Positions 49,701-61,400 are shown, numbered from the stretch's first letter. The stretch: DNA of 64,000 nucleotides from Xestospongia bergquistia (GCA_963965975.1 OZ014412.1:7440708-7504707), one strand, 5' to 3'. The notes: generated from the letters alone by a model not told the origin. Made by a program: numbers and translations.

Positions 49701-49935
49701 ACTTCCAGTAGTCACTGCTATATTATCATCAGTTATAACTGCTATTATTACATCAGTGATATGTTGGTTTAGCATAAGAAGGGAACTAGGCTCATCAAAA
49801 GAGACTACTTCTCATATCTATGACTTACCTAACATTCCAATATATGACACTCCTGATATTAATATTGCTGATGTTAGCAAAACAACAACACTGGAACTAA
49901 AAGATAATGTTGCTTATGGAGAAATAAGTCATTGA
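39452..49935 (+). CDS. Ig2: large Ig-array single-pass receptor with tyrosine tail (about 2,064 aa)
   Basis: The spliced exons sum to 6,195 nt, a multiple of three, with no stop from the ATG at 39452 to the TGA at 49933-49935. Layout: signal peptide; five or so membrane-distal Ig/Ig-like domains (39626-43063); 17 tandem Ig-type exons alternating between two kinds (43749-48842); Ser/Thr stalk; TM; tail. After the first exon all borders are phase 1 except inside one domain (41916/41961, phase 2). The likely role is a cell-surface receptor. The stalk, TM and tail match genes B and C; the distal part matches Ig1 and Ig3. This is the only one of the three Ig genes fully in view and without a visible lesion. 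Confidence 0.87.
43083..43205. repeat. Tetranucleotide minisatellite (Ig2 copy)
   Basis: Shorter version of the array at 26161-26310; it lacks about 30 bp of units present in Ig1. Followed by a 0.5-kb intronic stretch nearly identical to 26311-26785. Confidence 0.85.
43682..43714. repeat. CT microsatellite before the first Y-type Ig exon (Ig2)
   Basis: About 16 ct units, within 35 bp of the acceptor at 43748; matches 26786-26815 in Ig1. Confidence 0.85.
43749..48842 (+). repeat. Ig2 tandem array of paired Ig exons (Y-X pairs, 572-bp period)
   Basis: Seventeen exons alternate between Y (216-222 nt, no cysteines; VPLIINGLSPQT ... TSSGD ... AGTYTITSPDFNGA) and X (249-258 nt, classical Ig; AYVIDIT ... 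TYQWMKNG ... DIGEYKCTPSN). Y: 43749-43964, 44332-44550, 44905-45123, 45477-45695, 46049-46267, 46610-46828, 47469-47687, 48049-48267, 48621-48842. X: 44022-44279, 44594-44851, 45167-45424, 45739-45996, 46312-46560, 46905-47159, 47739-47996, 48311-48568. X starts are spaced 572, 573, 572, 573, 593, 834 and 572 bp. Introns of 43 and about 52 bp are themselves nearly identical between units, so whole Y-X units spread by recent unequal exchange or conversion. Three X exons (44594, 45739, 48311) have Ile in place of the first Ig cysteine. Confidence 0.9.
48885..49080 (+). pseudogene. Truncated ninth X exon and relic Ig fragment in Ig2
   Basis: After the last Y exon a further X exon begins (about 48890-48947) but its acceptor has changed from tatcag to tatcat and the exon stops after about 60 bp, running into tgcactttcactt and then a relic of a gene A-type Ig exon (gattcagatcctggtactttgaga). 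The splice model jumps over it from 48842 to 49116 in phase. The join is the 3' equivalent of the Ig1 deletion breakpoint. Confidence 0.75.
49116..49935 (+). CDS. Ig2 Ser/Thr stalk, transmembrane helix and tail
   Basis: Stalk exons: 49116-49169, 49227-49304, 49354-49428, 49482-49556, 49605-49643, all phase 1-1 multiples of three and all ending in ...TCTACAG or similar, encoding short Ser/Thr-rich segments; several are related to each other, so the stalk grew by exon duplication. Final exon 49697-49935: TM helix of about 21 residues, basic IRRELG, then HIYDLPNIPIYDTPDIN, SKTTTLELK and NVAYGEISH with the stop. YDLP and YDTP fit the pYDxP class bound by Crk/Nck-type SH2 domains; VAYGEI fits the ITIM consensus V/I/L-x-Y-x-x-I/L/V. 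Whether they are phosphorylated is inference. Confidence 0.85.
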
Positions 49936-50149
49936 CTCATTATGTTGTATGTGACTTCTTTATTCTTACATTGAACATTTTAGTAATAAGAATTTGTTCA
50001 GTTATGCATACATTTATCATTGGTCTAATGAACAAGAAACATGTCTATAACATTGAGCTTTGTGTCTAAAATATATTATGTATGTAGACTTTATTATCAT
50101 ATTAAATAGTTTAGCAGAAAAGTTTTCATTACAATGGTTTTTAAATGTG

Positions 50150-51405
50150 ATCTTCAGTTTACACAAAAAACAACTACATCACAACTTCTCATGACATTAG
50201 CTACTAATGAAAACCAAATTGCTCTTGAAGATGCACTAAATTTTACTCTTGTGTCTTGTGTTGTCTGTTACTTCCTCTAACTTCAGTGATTATACAGTTA
50301 TTGTGTTGAGTTCAACTAATGTTATAATAAATGTTGTAGATGGTGAGTAAATCAGATAGTTACATGTACATGTGTTGTTGTATTCATAATAGTCTTGATA
50401 ATATACATAACAATACTGATAATAGTCCTGAATGTTAGAGCTTTATTTTTCTCTTTATCCTCCCCATTAATCAGAATTTTAAAGCAATACTAATATCGTT
50501 GTTTCTCTAGTTATCACTATAACATTTAATAGAATACTTCATGAAGTTCAAGAATCTTCTGGACATGTGTCTGTTGTAATTAATCATAATACTATTTTAT
50601 TTGCTACATCATTTAATGTGACTATAACTACAAGAGAGTATAGTGGAGATCCTTCAACTTTGACTCAAGATCAATCAATAGCAACACCTAATATTGGTAT
50701 GATAATAATATTATAACTCAGTGATAATTCTAACTGTTACTAGATTATATTGATGGTGAGACAGTTACAAAGACATTTACAGCTGAAAGTACAGACACTG
50801 AAAGAACATTTGAATTTACTATCATAAATGATAAAACTGTTGAATTTGATGAACTCTTTGATCTTGTTATAACTGTTAGTGATCCTCGAATAATTATAGT
50901 ATGAGATATGGGTTATGTTTTAATCTCTGATGATGATAGTATGTTGGTATATTTATTGTTTAATATGTTTTTCTTAGAATTTAGTATTGGATTTAGAGAA
51001 ATACAACATAAAATACATGAAGGTGAAATATAACATTGATTGTGGATGAGAAGAAAGGTTTTAAAGGTGGTTTAGCATTTAGTGGAGTGCCTGAAGATCA
51101 ATTGTCTGGAGCTTTCCTAGTACTTTATGATTTTTACAATACAGCCATGGACAGTTAGTATCAATATTTTAAAAATGATCTCATTGTGTCACTGTAGATG
51201 TTGACTTCACTGTCAACAAAAGTCTACATCAGTTTACATATGCTTCTAATAACACTATTAACAGTATCCCTATACTATTTAACAGTCTTAATGATAGCAT
51301 TCTTGAGAGATCTGAAACTATTGTTCTAGAAATTAGTTTTCATAAGACTGATAGATTTATTCAAATTCATGATGATGTTCAAATAAAATACTTAGAAAAA
51401 TAATG
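50150..51405 (+). pseudogene. Calx-beta gene relic between Ig2 and gene C
   Basis: Recognisable exons: 50160-50345 (second exon of Calx-beta 1), 50512-50697 (first exon of Calx-beta 2), 50745-50940 (second exon), 50979-51155, and 51199-51400. They follow the order of gene B. Lesions: an in-frame TGA in the third piece (ATTATAGTATGAGAT at about 50896-50910), a lost base in gaagGTGAAATATAAC against GAAAATATAAC at about 51026, and no signal-peptide exon or later domains. It is a decayed Calx-beta receptor of the B/C kind, left by an earlier round of duplication. Confidence 0.8.
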
Positions 51406-51975
51406 TGTGTTTACTCAGAATAGTGTGATTATTGAGTTAATACAGAGTTGTCAATGTACATAGCTGAATACTAATAAGAAAATGCCAACATGATGTTATT
51501 GGAAATGTTTAAACATACACAGTTTGTTTGTCTTGGGTGAGTGATCTATTAACTGTATGATAGTCTATGGTATCACAATTAGAAAGAGGAAAGCATTCAT
51601 TTGGGAATTAAAGGCTAGCCTTACTGTCTGATAGACACTACTGACATTGATATTGCTGATGTTACTACAATTGCAATACAATATTGTTTATGAAGGTATA
51701 TGTTGAATGATTTACATAAAACTAAAAGAAATCATTGTTTATTGCTTATGGAAAACATTATTATTAAAGTCTAAATATAATATTATTCACTAGTCTAATG
51801 CTATTAGTGTTTGTAAATACATAATTCAACTTGATTTATTAAGTGTCTGATCTTTTCTATATAATGTTTATTGTTATTAAATATATATTTATATGTAACT
51901 ATTATCAATAAAATAATAGTAAATACAAGTTAGGCTATTAACAATGTAACGAATGACAAAGAAGTCTACAAGAAC
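51406..51975. repeat. Non-coding segment shared with the region before gene B
   Basis: Nearly identical to 29790-30290. It lacks the hAT element found at 28304-29663 in the other copy, which shows the ancestral state. No coding content. Confidence 0.65.
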
Positions 51976-52975
51976 TTTAGTACCTAAAATACCTGCTTTG
52001 TTAGTTTTGCTGAGTGATCCATTAACTAGATAAATAGTCTAGTGTTAAAACAGCAGTACAATCAGACAATAGAAAAACAATTTAGAAGCATCAGATTCAC
52101 TATCTGGACTGAAATGCTTTAAGAAGAGAACTTGCTAAAGGCTACTACCGTCTTGTTAAAATGACTATAATAGAGCAATTTTCTTATTGTTCATTCTCTT
52201 GCCTACAACAGGTATGCAGGCCCCATTTAATATTATTATATATATATATATAAGATTGTTATATTAACTTTTACTTTACCAGTACTAGCCCAGCAAATTG
52301 CAACATTGTTATTAAATGTATAATATGTGTAGCTATTATCAAAAAATAATAGTAAACACAAGTTAGGCCATTAACAATGTAATCAATGACAAAGAAGTCT
52401 ACAAGAAGTTTAGTACCTAAAATACCTGCTTTGTTAGTTTTGCTGAGTGACCTATTAACTAGATAAATAGTCTAGTATGAAAACAACAGTACAATCAGAC
52501 AATAGAATAACAATTTAGAAGCATCAGATTCACTATCTGGACTGAACTGCTTTAAGAAGAGAACCCTACTACCGTCTTGTTAAGATGACTAATAGAGCAA
52601 CTTTCTTATTGTTCATTCTCTTGCCTACAACAGGTATGCAGGCCCCATTTAATAATATTATATATATATATATAAGATTGTTATATTAACTTTTACTTTA
52701 CCAGTACTAGCCCAGGAAATTGCAACATTGTTATTAAATGTATAATATATGTAGCTATTATCAAAAAATAATAGTAAACACAAGTTAGGCCATTAACAAT
52801 GTAATCAATGACAAAGAAGTCTACAAGAAGTTTAGTACCTAAAATACCTGCTTTGTTAGTTTTGCTGAGTGACCTATTAACTAGATAAATAGTCTAGTAT
52901 GAAAACAGCAGTACAATTAGACAATAGAATAACATATTTGGAAGCATCAGATTCACTAACCGGACTGAACTTACT
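51880..52975 (+). repeat. Stuttered 5' end of a Calx-beta gene: two full copies and a third partial copy
   Basis: A unit of about 425 bp holding the family's 5' flank, first coding exon, first intron and the first bases of exon 2 is repeated head to tail: about 51885-52307, 52308-52727, then 52728-52975 (flank only). Each full copy runs to ...ccagtactagcccag-aaattgcaacattg and then jumps back to ttattaaatgtataatat. First exons: copy 1 at 52161 has an extra base (ATGACTATAATAGAG for ATGACTAATAGAG), which shifts its frame; copy 2 at 52585 is intact. Neither copy has an exon 2 body of its own. They could act as alternative promoters or first exons for gene C. Confidence 0.75.
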
Positions 52976-53084
52976 AAAAGCTGTAGTGTGAGCTATAGAA
53001 CTCACACTTACAATATCACAGATATATTTGTCTGGACAGAACTAACTGTCTGCCTCAACTAGATCTCTTTATATAACAACAATA

Positions 53085-56000
53085 ATGCATGAGAGTTCAC
53101 AAAGATATAGTAACTATATTAACTATGTTATATTAACTTTTACTTTACCAGCACTAGCCCAGGCTACACTCAATGAAGATGATATAGTACAATGTTTCAA
53201 TGATGAGTCATCATGTAGTGCTTACAGTAATGTAATGATGATAACTGCTGGACAATGTTGTAATTTAGCTGGAGGATCTTCTAGACATGTGAGAGTTGTT
53301 TCTGGTAATCAAACTTTTTGTAGCAGTTGTTTTGGTGAGTTTATTATTATAATAAATATAAACTATGTCAAAAGAGTCAATTTACTGAAATAATTTAGTT
53401 ATAATATGTATAATAATACTTAAATTTAATTAAAGCAAAAACGTAATATTTCCATAGAATAATAAAGTGCAAGTAATAGTAAGCAATATTGTAATATTAA
53501 ACAATTTAACATAAACTCAAAAACTTTCAAGTTTTGTTTGTTTCATTTTGTCAATACATATTATTAATCATTAAATAAATCATTAATATTCTATATTGTG
53601 TAGTTGTTACATTCAGTCAGGGATCATATTTCTTTGGACCTGAAAACAGAGGAGAAACTGTTCCTTTTACAATAACTCTTTCATATTTCTCTGGTGTTGG
53701 TAACTATAATGTTAGACTCAGAGTTAAGAATAACCCAGACCCATTACCAAGTGAGCTCTTGTTGCAGTAAAATGTTATGGTTGACCCTGTAGATGGTGGA
53801 CGTTTTATCAGTATATTTTCTAATAATATTGTTCAGTATACACCAGCAAATACATCACACAACTTCTCTATGACATTAGCTACTAGTGGAAACCAGGTTG
53901 CTCTTGAAGATGCACTAAATTTTACTCTTGTGCTATCTGTTATTTCCTCCACCTTCACCAGTGGTTTTGCAGTTATTGTATTGAGTTCAGCTAATATTAT
54001 AATAGATGATTTAGATGGTGAGTAAATCAGATAGTTACATGTACACGTGTTGTTGCATATGATAACAATATTGATTATAGTCCTGAATAATAGAACCTTA
54101 CTTAAATTTCTATTTTTTCTCCTTATTAATCAAGCAATACTAATATTGTTATTTCTTTTATTAGTTATCAGGATAAGATTTGATGAAGGACAACTTAATG
54201 AAGCTCAAGAATCTTCTGGACGTGTACCTGTTGTAATTAATCGTGATACTATTTCATTTGCTACAACATTTAATGTGACTATAACTACAAGAGAGTATAG
54301 TGGAGCAACATTGTCTCCAGACCAATCAATAGCAACACCTAATATTGGTATGATAATAATATTATGAATCAGTGATAATTTTAGCTGTTACTAGATTATA
54401 TTGATGATCAGACAGTTACAAAGACATTTGTAGCCTTTAGTACAGATACTGAAAGAAAATTTGAATTTACAATCATAAATGATAAAACTGTTGAATTGGA
54501 TGAATTCTTTGATCTTGTTATAACTGTTCGTGATCCTAGAATAATTATAGAAAAAAGCGATTGTTATGCTGTAATCTCTGATGATGAAAGTATGGCTATA
54601 TATTATAATGTGTGTATACTATATCTTGTTACTCTATAGAATTCAGTATTGGTTTTAACCAAACAGAGTACACAATATATGAAAGTGAAAATATAACATT
54701 GACTGTGATGGAGTATCAAGGAATCATTGGTGGCTTAGCACATGGTGGAGTGCCTGAAACTCGTCTACCTGGATCTTTCCTATTATTTTTTGATATAGAC
54801 AGTTCAGCTGATGAAAGTTAGTATCATTTATGGAAGAACATTATCTCATATTATCACTATAGACGTTGACTTTACAATCAACAAAACCCTTCCTCAATTC
54901 ACATACTCTCCTAATAACACTATTAACAGTATTTCTGTACCATTACATAGTCTTAATGGTAGTGTTCTTGAGAGATCTGAAATAGCTGTCTTAGAAATAA
55001 GACTTGATGTAACTGGTCATTTTATTCAGATTCACAATAGCATTGTTCAACGTGTAATTATCACTATTTTGGATTGTACTGGTAAAATTTGCATTACATA
55101 ATAAAATTAATAGATTTTATGGTAATATTAAGATATATGATAGTGCTGTAAAAATTCTCATTATTGAGAGTATTGCTAAAAAGTTAAATGTTAACATACA
55201 GAAAATTCCTATTACACACAGTATTTGCAAATTGTCTAAAGTACAGAATCCTCCATATTTTGCATAACAAACACTTTTTGTTGTCCATAATAAAAAAAAA
55301 ATACTTCTCATAATTGAAAGTGGAGTGCATGATTGTAGTAAAATAGCATTAACTCCATTGAGCATATCTAAGTAGCAAATGTTTACTTCTAATTAAAGGA
55401 CATGTCCTCAACCAGGACGACTTTAGCCTGATTCCAATGAACTCAACAAAAGAGTATTGTTCCACTGTATATAAATACATGTATATTTATGTATGCATAC
55501 ATATGTGGATCAAGAGAATTAGAAGCAAGTAAAAATCAAATTCAGAATCATAGCTCTAGAAAGCAAGTGATAGTATAATGTATTAACATGATTCCATCTT
55601 TCTATATATATATATAGTGGCCACAGTGAAGTTGTCTGCTAGTAAGTATAATACATCAGAGTCAGTTGGAGGAGTACAGGTGTGTGCAGACTTAATTAAT
55701 GCAACTCTGCAATCTGGTCAAAGTTTGCAAGTAAATTTTGTTCTTAATAATGGATCAGCATTGCAAAATTGTAAGAGTTGGACAACACTATTTTTTATTG
55801 AGACACTCTTTTTTGTAGAGGATTATTCTTATTTACCTTTTCTACCTACCTATTTTAATTTTATTGGACCCAATACACAAGTATGTGTTACTATCACAAT
55901 TATGGTTGACAACATCAGAGAACATTTACTTGAGTTCTTCAATATAACATTACTACCTTATGATCCAATTACAAGTCCTACTCCAGGTTATACAGGACTA

Positions 56001-58421
56001 ACTGTAGATACAACACCTTCAAGTATTTGTATAGAAGATGATGATGGTAAGTTGATTTGATCAATTTGTCAGTCACATTTTAACACTTGAACAGAAGCTG
56101 AGGTTATATTTGAGCGATCATATGTCACATTCTCTGAAGCTGATGGTAACCAATATATTTATATTATACTAGATGGAAGACAATTATCAAACAATAAAGT
56201 TGTGGAAGTTTTTGATATATTAAAACAAGTAATCACTTGCTAGAAGTCAATATAATAATATTCAGAGACCTTGATAAGTTTCCTTTCTTTTTCAGATCAA
56301 ACATTTGGAACATTTACAATTGTTAGTGGTACATCTCCTCAAAGACAAGCTGTTGTTTTTCCTGTTGTCAACAATAAAATAGCCCTGGAATTGGATAAAT
56401 TGACACAACTTGGTTTAAAAAATTACAGTATACTTCCAGTAGATAATCCATTCACTATGAATGTAACAGTTGTGGATGATGATGGTAAATGAAAAATAGA
56501 TACTAGAGCATTGTAAAATAAATTTATTTACTTCAATTTATAATTAAACTTACAATTCTATTGTATTTCTTTTTAGTTGTTACTGTGAAATTTAGTCAGT
56601 CCCTATACTCTTACAATGAAGATCATGGTGTAGTATCAGATATTACTGTTGTATTATCTAATGAAATTGGTCAAGATCTTAATGTAACTGTATCTGGAGG
56701 TTATAAATGTTTAATATTGTGACTATAATGTAATGTTACCTTAGGACCTGGTTGTCAACTTTCAATGGTTGAAATATCTGGTGTTAATATAAGTCAAATT
56801 GTGACATTTACAGCTCATGGAATACAATCTCAAAGACTACCTAGTTTTACTATCATCAATGATACTGTTGCCCTGGAGACCATAGAACAATACAATCTTT
56901 CTTTTGGTAACCCTTCCATAACTAATGGTGTCACACTAGGTCCAGATACAACAATACAAATTACAGATGATGATGGTAATGACTATAACAATACCAGTAA
57001 ATACTGTGGAGCAGTACATATTGAATTTAATACATGTTTTTATTGAAGAGAACTTGTTCTATATACGTTCTTATAGTACAACTTAAGTCATTAGCATAGT
57101 TTAACTCATTCTGAGCATATATGTACCCTATCATCATTGTCATTATTATAATTATATTTTTTAGTTATTACTGTCAATTTTGGTCGAAGTCTGTATTCCT
57201 ACAGTGAAAATCATGGAGTAGTATCAGATATTACTATTATATTAAGTACTGCAATAGCTCAAAGTCTTACTGTCACTGTATCAGGAGGTAATGATAAATA
57301 TACTATAACTGTTTAATATCTTGTTACTTTAGGACCTGGTAATCAACCTTTATCAGTTGAAATATCTGGTGTTAAAGTGAATGAAGCTATCAAATTTACA
57401 GCACTAGGAGCACAGTCTCAAAAACTACCTAATTTTTTTATCACCAATGATAGTGTTGCCTTTGAGACTATTGAACAGTATAATCTTTCTTTTAACAATC
57501 CATCTCTAACCAATGGTATTATACTAGGTCCTGGTACAATAATTATAATTATAGATGATGATGGTAAGAAATTATATCTTATTTCAAATACAGAATAAAT
57601 TTTTTTAATTTCAATTCATATATATCTATCATCCTTCAACTAATCCATTCACAATTATGTGTTCCATAAAATTCTTCCAAAGAATTTAATAATGTCTCAA
57701 CAACAGGATCATTAATCACATCTACAGGTATTATATAGTATAGTTCAATATAACTTGTAGGTAGTTACCTTTTGCAAAGACTCTACTGCTATATTTTTGT
57801 AAAGACTCTGCTGTCATTACACCAACAAGACCACCACTATTATCAGCTAATGCTAATGTGACTAGTACAATGCCTACAGGTAATATTTTGTTTATGTAAG
57901 TATATACATTTGACAATATTAGTTTTTTTGTGACTAAAATATATTAAACTTGACAATATTATTTCTTAATTTTTAGACTCTAAAACTATGTCAATGAAAA
58001 TTTCATCATGTCTTTATGTCACTAGTATTAATACAATTTGTACAGGTAGCTAAACAATCACAAATCAGTTTGTTTTATTAGTTTCTGTTATAGATTACCC
58101 ATTAAGTAATGATGATACTAACATATTATTAGGTAAACATCATGTGAGTAATGTTTGTAAGTCAATGACAATCTTATTGTTATAGTTGCACTTCCAGTAG
58201 TCACTGCTATATTATCATCAGTTATAACTGCTATTATTACATCAGTGATATGTTGGTTTAGCATAAGAAGGAAACTAGGCTCACCAAAAGAGACTACCTC
58301 TCATATCTATGATGTTCCTAACATTTCAATATATGACACTACTGATATTAATACTGCTGATGTTAGCAAAACAACAACACTGGAACTAAAAGAAAATGTT
58401 GCTTATGGAATAAGTCACTAA
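53085..58421 (+). CDS. Gene C: Calx-beta single-pass receptor with new 5' exon and two lesions
   Basis: Exons: 53085-53334, 53604-53750, 53793-54017, 54165-54347, 54395-54595, 54640-54816, 54863-55081, 55618-55770, 55819-56046, 56098-56228, 56296-56484, 56577-56699, 56745-56975, 57165-57287, 57333-57563, 57683-57727, 57805-57879, 57977-58045, 58094-58132, 58186-58421. Same plan as gene B: Cys-rich module, seven Calx-beta domains, stalk, TM, tail (IYDVP, IYDTT, NVAYGISH). Differences: the first exon reads straight from an ATG at 53085 through former intron sequence; the exon ending 54595 has lost its donor (GGGTATAT to GGCTATAT); the exon 56098-56228 carries 2 extra bases (gatatattaaa for gatattaaa), giving a stop in the next exon. 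Both damaged exons are phase 1-1 and could be skipped in frame. It may be functional by skipping, or a recent pseudogene. Confidence 0.72.
55270..55445. repeat. Intronic repeat (gene C copy)
   Basis: Same element and same intron as in genes A and B; nearly identical to 32710-32890. Confidence 0.55.
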
Positions 58422-61400
58422 CTTATTATTTTGTACATGTCCTTGTATTAAACATTTTAGTAATAAGAATTTGGTTATTTAATGTATCATTTCTCACTGC
58501 ATTGTACAATATTGAGTTTTGTATCTACAATATATTAAATATGTAGACATTATCATATTAATTGTAAATAGTTGATCAGAAAAGAAATTATAAATATAAT
58601 ATACTCGCTCATTCTCTCTGCCTGATACAATAATTATATGTGGGAATAATTGTTCGTCAGTGATATCGTTATTTTGATTACCCTTTTGTTCCCTTAGGAA
58701 TCTTAGCAGTTTCTTCTAACATTAGTTATTGGACGTTTTATCAAGATACTTGAAGTTCCAGGTATTGCACAGTACTAGTGAACACGTTTCTAATTTCCTG
58801 TTCATTGGTGTTGGTGGCAGGTGTTGTAAATAACTTGTTTATAATAACGTCAATTTCTTTTGACTCATTAAACTTATTTTATAGGCAGTTATACTTTCTG
58901 GGAGTTCAGGTAGCTTCATTATTTGCTACAACAGGTCTTCTCTGCACTACTGTGAGTGTTGTATGTGAACTTGCAGGGTTTATAATTGTCTTTGACTATC
59001 ACATGTTCTTTCATTAGAACTCTATTTGAAGTACTAGTTTTGATAACTTCTTCTCTTATATAACACCAGGTTAGCTAGTGATTGTTGTGTAAAAATGATT
59101 GTGCTGAAGCAGTGGCACATCTAAGCCACTTTAATGTAAGATTATGTAGTTGTTCTAATAATAGTGACGTGGGAACATTGACAGGTGGAATAATTAATAT
59201 ATTGGTTGTTTTAATGATTCTTTTCACTTGGGTTACATGCATGGATCCTCCCACCTAACACACATAAAAAACATATAGACAACATGCATACAGTATGTAC
59301 GTTTTGATTATTATAATTACTATGGAACTGCACAGTTAATTTGTGTATAAAACAAATATTTCCATTTATGTAGCATGTTATATATAAACTTCATAGTAAG
59401 TCTTCAAGCATGCACACAAGAAATTTTTCTACTTACATTGTACAAAACTAAACTTATGTAAATGTGTTGATAAACCATTGTAAAACAATGTAGAAATCAT
59501 ATATCACATGCATTACTACTATTGGTTGCTTTTAGCTAATAATTGTGTCTACATGCTCCTGTCCCAATATCCCAATCTCACTCATACCTCCTCAACAGGA
59601 AATCTAGCAACAGATTTCATAGGTGCTATGAGTGAAATTATGATAACAGAGAAGTGACGAGTGTCCAATCCCTCATTTATATATTTGAGTATAACTGTCA
59701 ATTCCATAGTACATTTAATGTATACATTTAGAGTTCAGTAGATTCATTGGTAAAATAAGTTGATTGTTTAATCAATTCACGAACATTTTGGTTGTATGCA
59801 GCTCTGCAAACTATATTGAATTCAAAGTATATGCATAAACTTCATACTAACATCTCTGCTCCAGCATATCATCATTATCATAGTTCTATCAATTATCTAC
59901 ACAAACTGTCAATTCCATAGTACATTAATGTATTACTAATGAAAACTCTACATGATGTTTACTTTAATGTATCAAATGATTTGCTACATACATACAACCT
60001 ACACTATAATTATTATAGCTGCTATGATATGAGAAGAAACAAACCAACATTATGAACAGTATGTTTGAGGCACTCCTTTATTGAGCATGTGTATAATTTA
60101 TACACTGAGGTTGAGGTAGATACATGATTTATATACATTCTTCAGAAGGTATATAAGTTTTTTTATTCACCTTAAATGGAGTGGTCAATTACACTTAAAA
60201 TAACATTTTGTCATTTCAACCATTGTCTTTGTTACTAGAATTTCATCAATACAATGTGAGCCCAATATTGAATTACCACAAAGCCAAAACTAACTTAACT
60301 CAGTATGTATAGCACCAACTAGAAGCCAAAAAGTTGTCTTCATAGTTTATGTCCAATAATTAAAACTATGAGGGAGAGGCAGGTACTATTTCAATTGAAA
60401 TAACTGGGTTTGGTTGAGTTGAAATATTATCTGCTTATATATAGCTTTAATTGAAGCCATAATTCAATTGCTATAGCAAAGTGGGTGTAAAAGCAATGTG
60501 GTTGCAGATGTAACTAGTTGGCTTTATGCATATTGAGTTACAATAGTATTGGTGTTGTAGCAATTTAGAATTGGGTTTACATCATATTGAGTTACAATAG
60601 TATTGGTGTTGTAGCAATTTAGAATTGGGTTTACATCATATTGATGAAACTGTGGTAACAAAGACCTCAGTTAAAATGCCAAAATGTTTTTTTCAGTGAT
60701 AAGGCATTGCATGGTATGAATAATGTTTACATTTAATAAAGTGGTATATATTATTGAATACACTATAAAGCAACTATATGCTATGAGTTTTATGTAAGTG
60801 TAACATCATAATTTCTACATTGTTATATTCAATGAAGGAGTGTACACTTGTCAAAGTTTTGGTTTCTTTGTTATCATAATTTTACTCATAGCAGTTATAA
60901 CAGAAAATCTATTGGAACTGTAGCTGTTGTAACCTGGCCGAGATAGATTCAACATATAACAACAAATATATAATAATCAAGAGAGAGTCAACATGAACAA
61001 AAACACTAAAAACACTCCTCATTCAAAACGTGCTCACACAATACATACATGTGCTCATCTGGAATATTCTGGAATATATAAATATTCATACAGTATTACC
61101 ATATTCATAATTATCACAGTAGCAAATAGTCACATTATTGTTTAAAGCATTTACATACAGTTTAGAATCTATAAAAGTAACTGACAAGTCATTATAATAC
61201 CGATGTGAGTGTATAGTTGCCCAAAATGTGGTTACAATAAGAATTGATCTTGTAGTGAAATATTGTATTAAATTTAAATTTTTAGGAAGAAAAATTACTG
61301 GCAAGATCTCCAATTTAAATAAAGGATGATATAGTAACAATATGAGATATCTTAATTCCATTAACAAATACACAATTATATAACAATAACTCATTGCATA

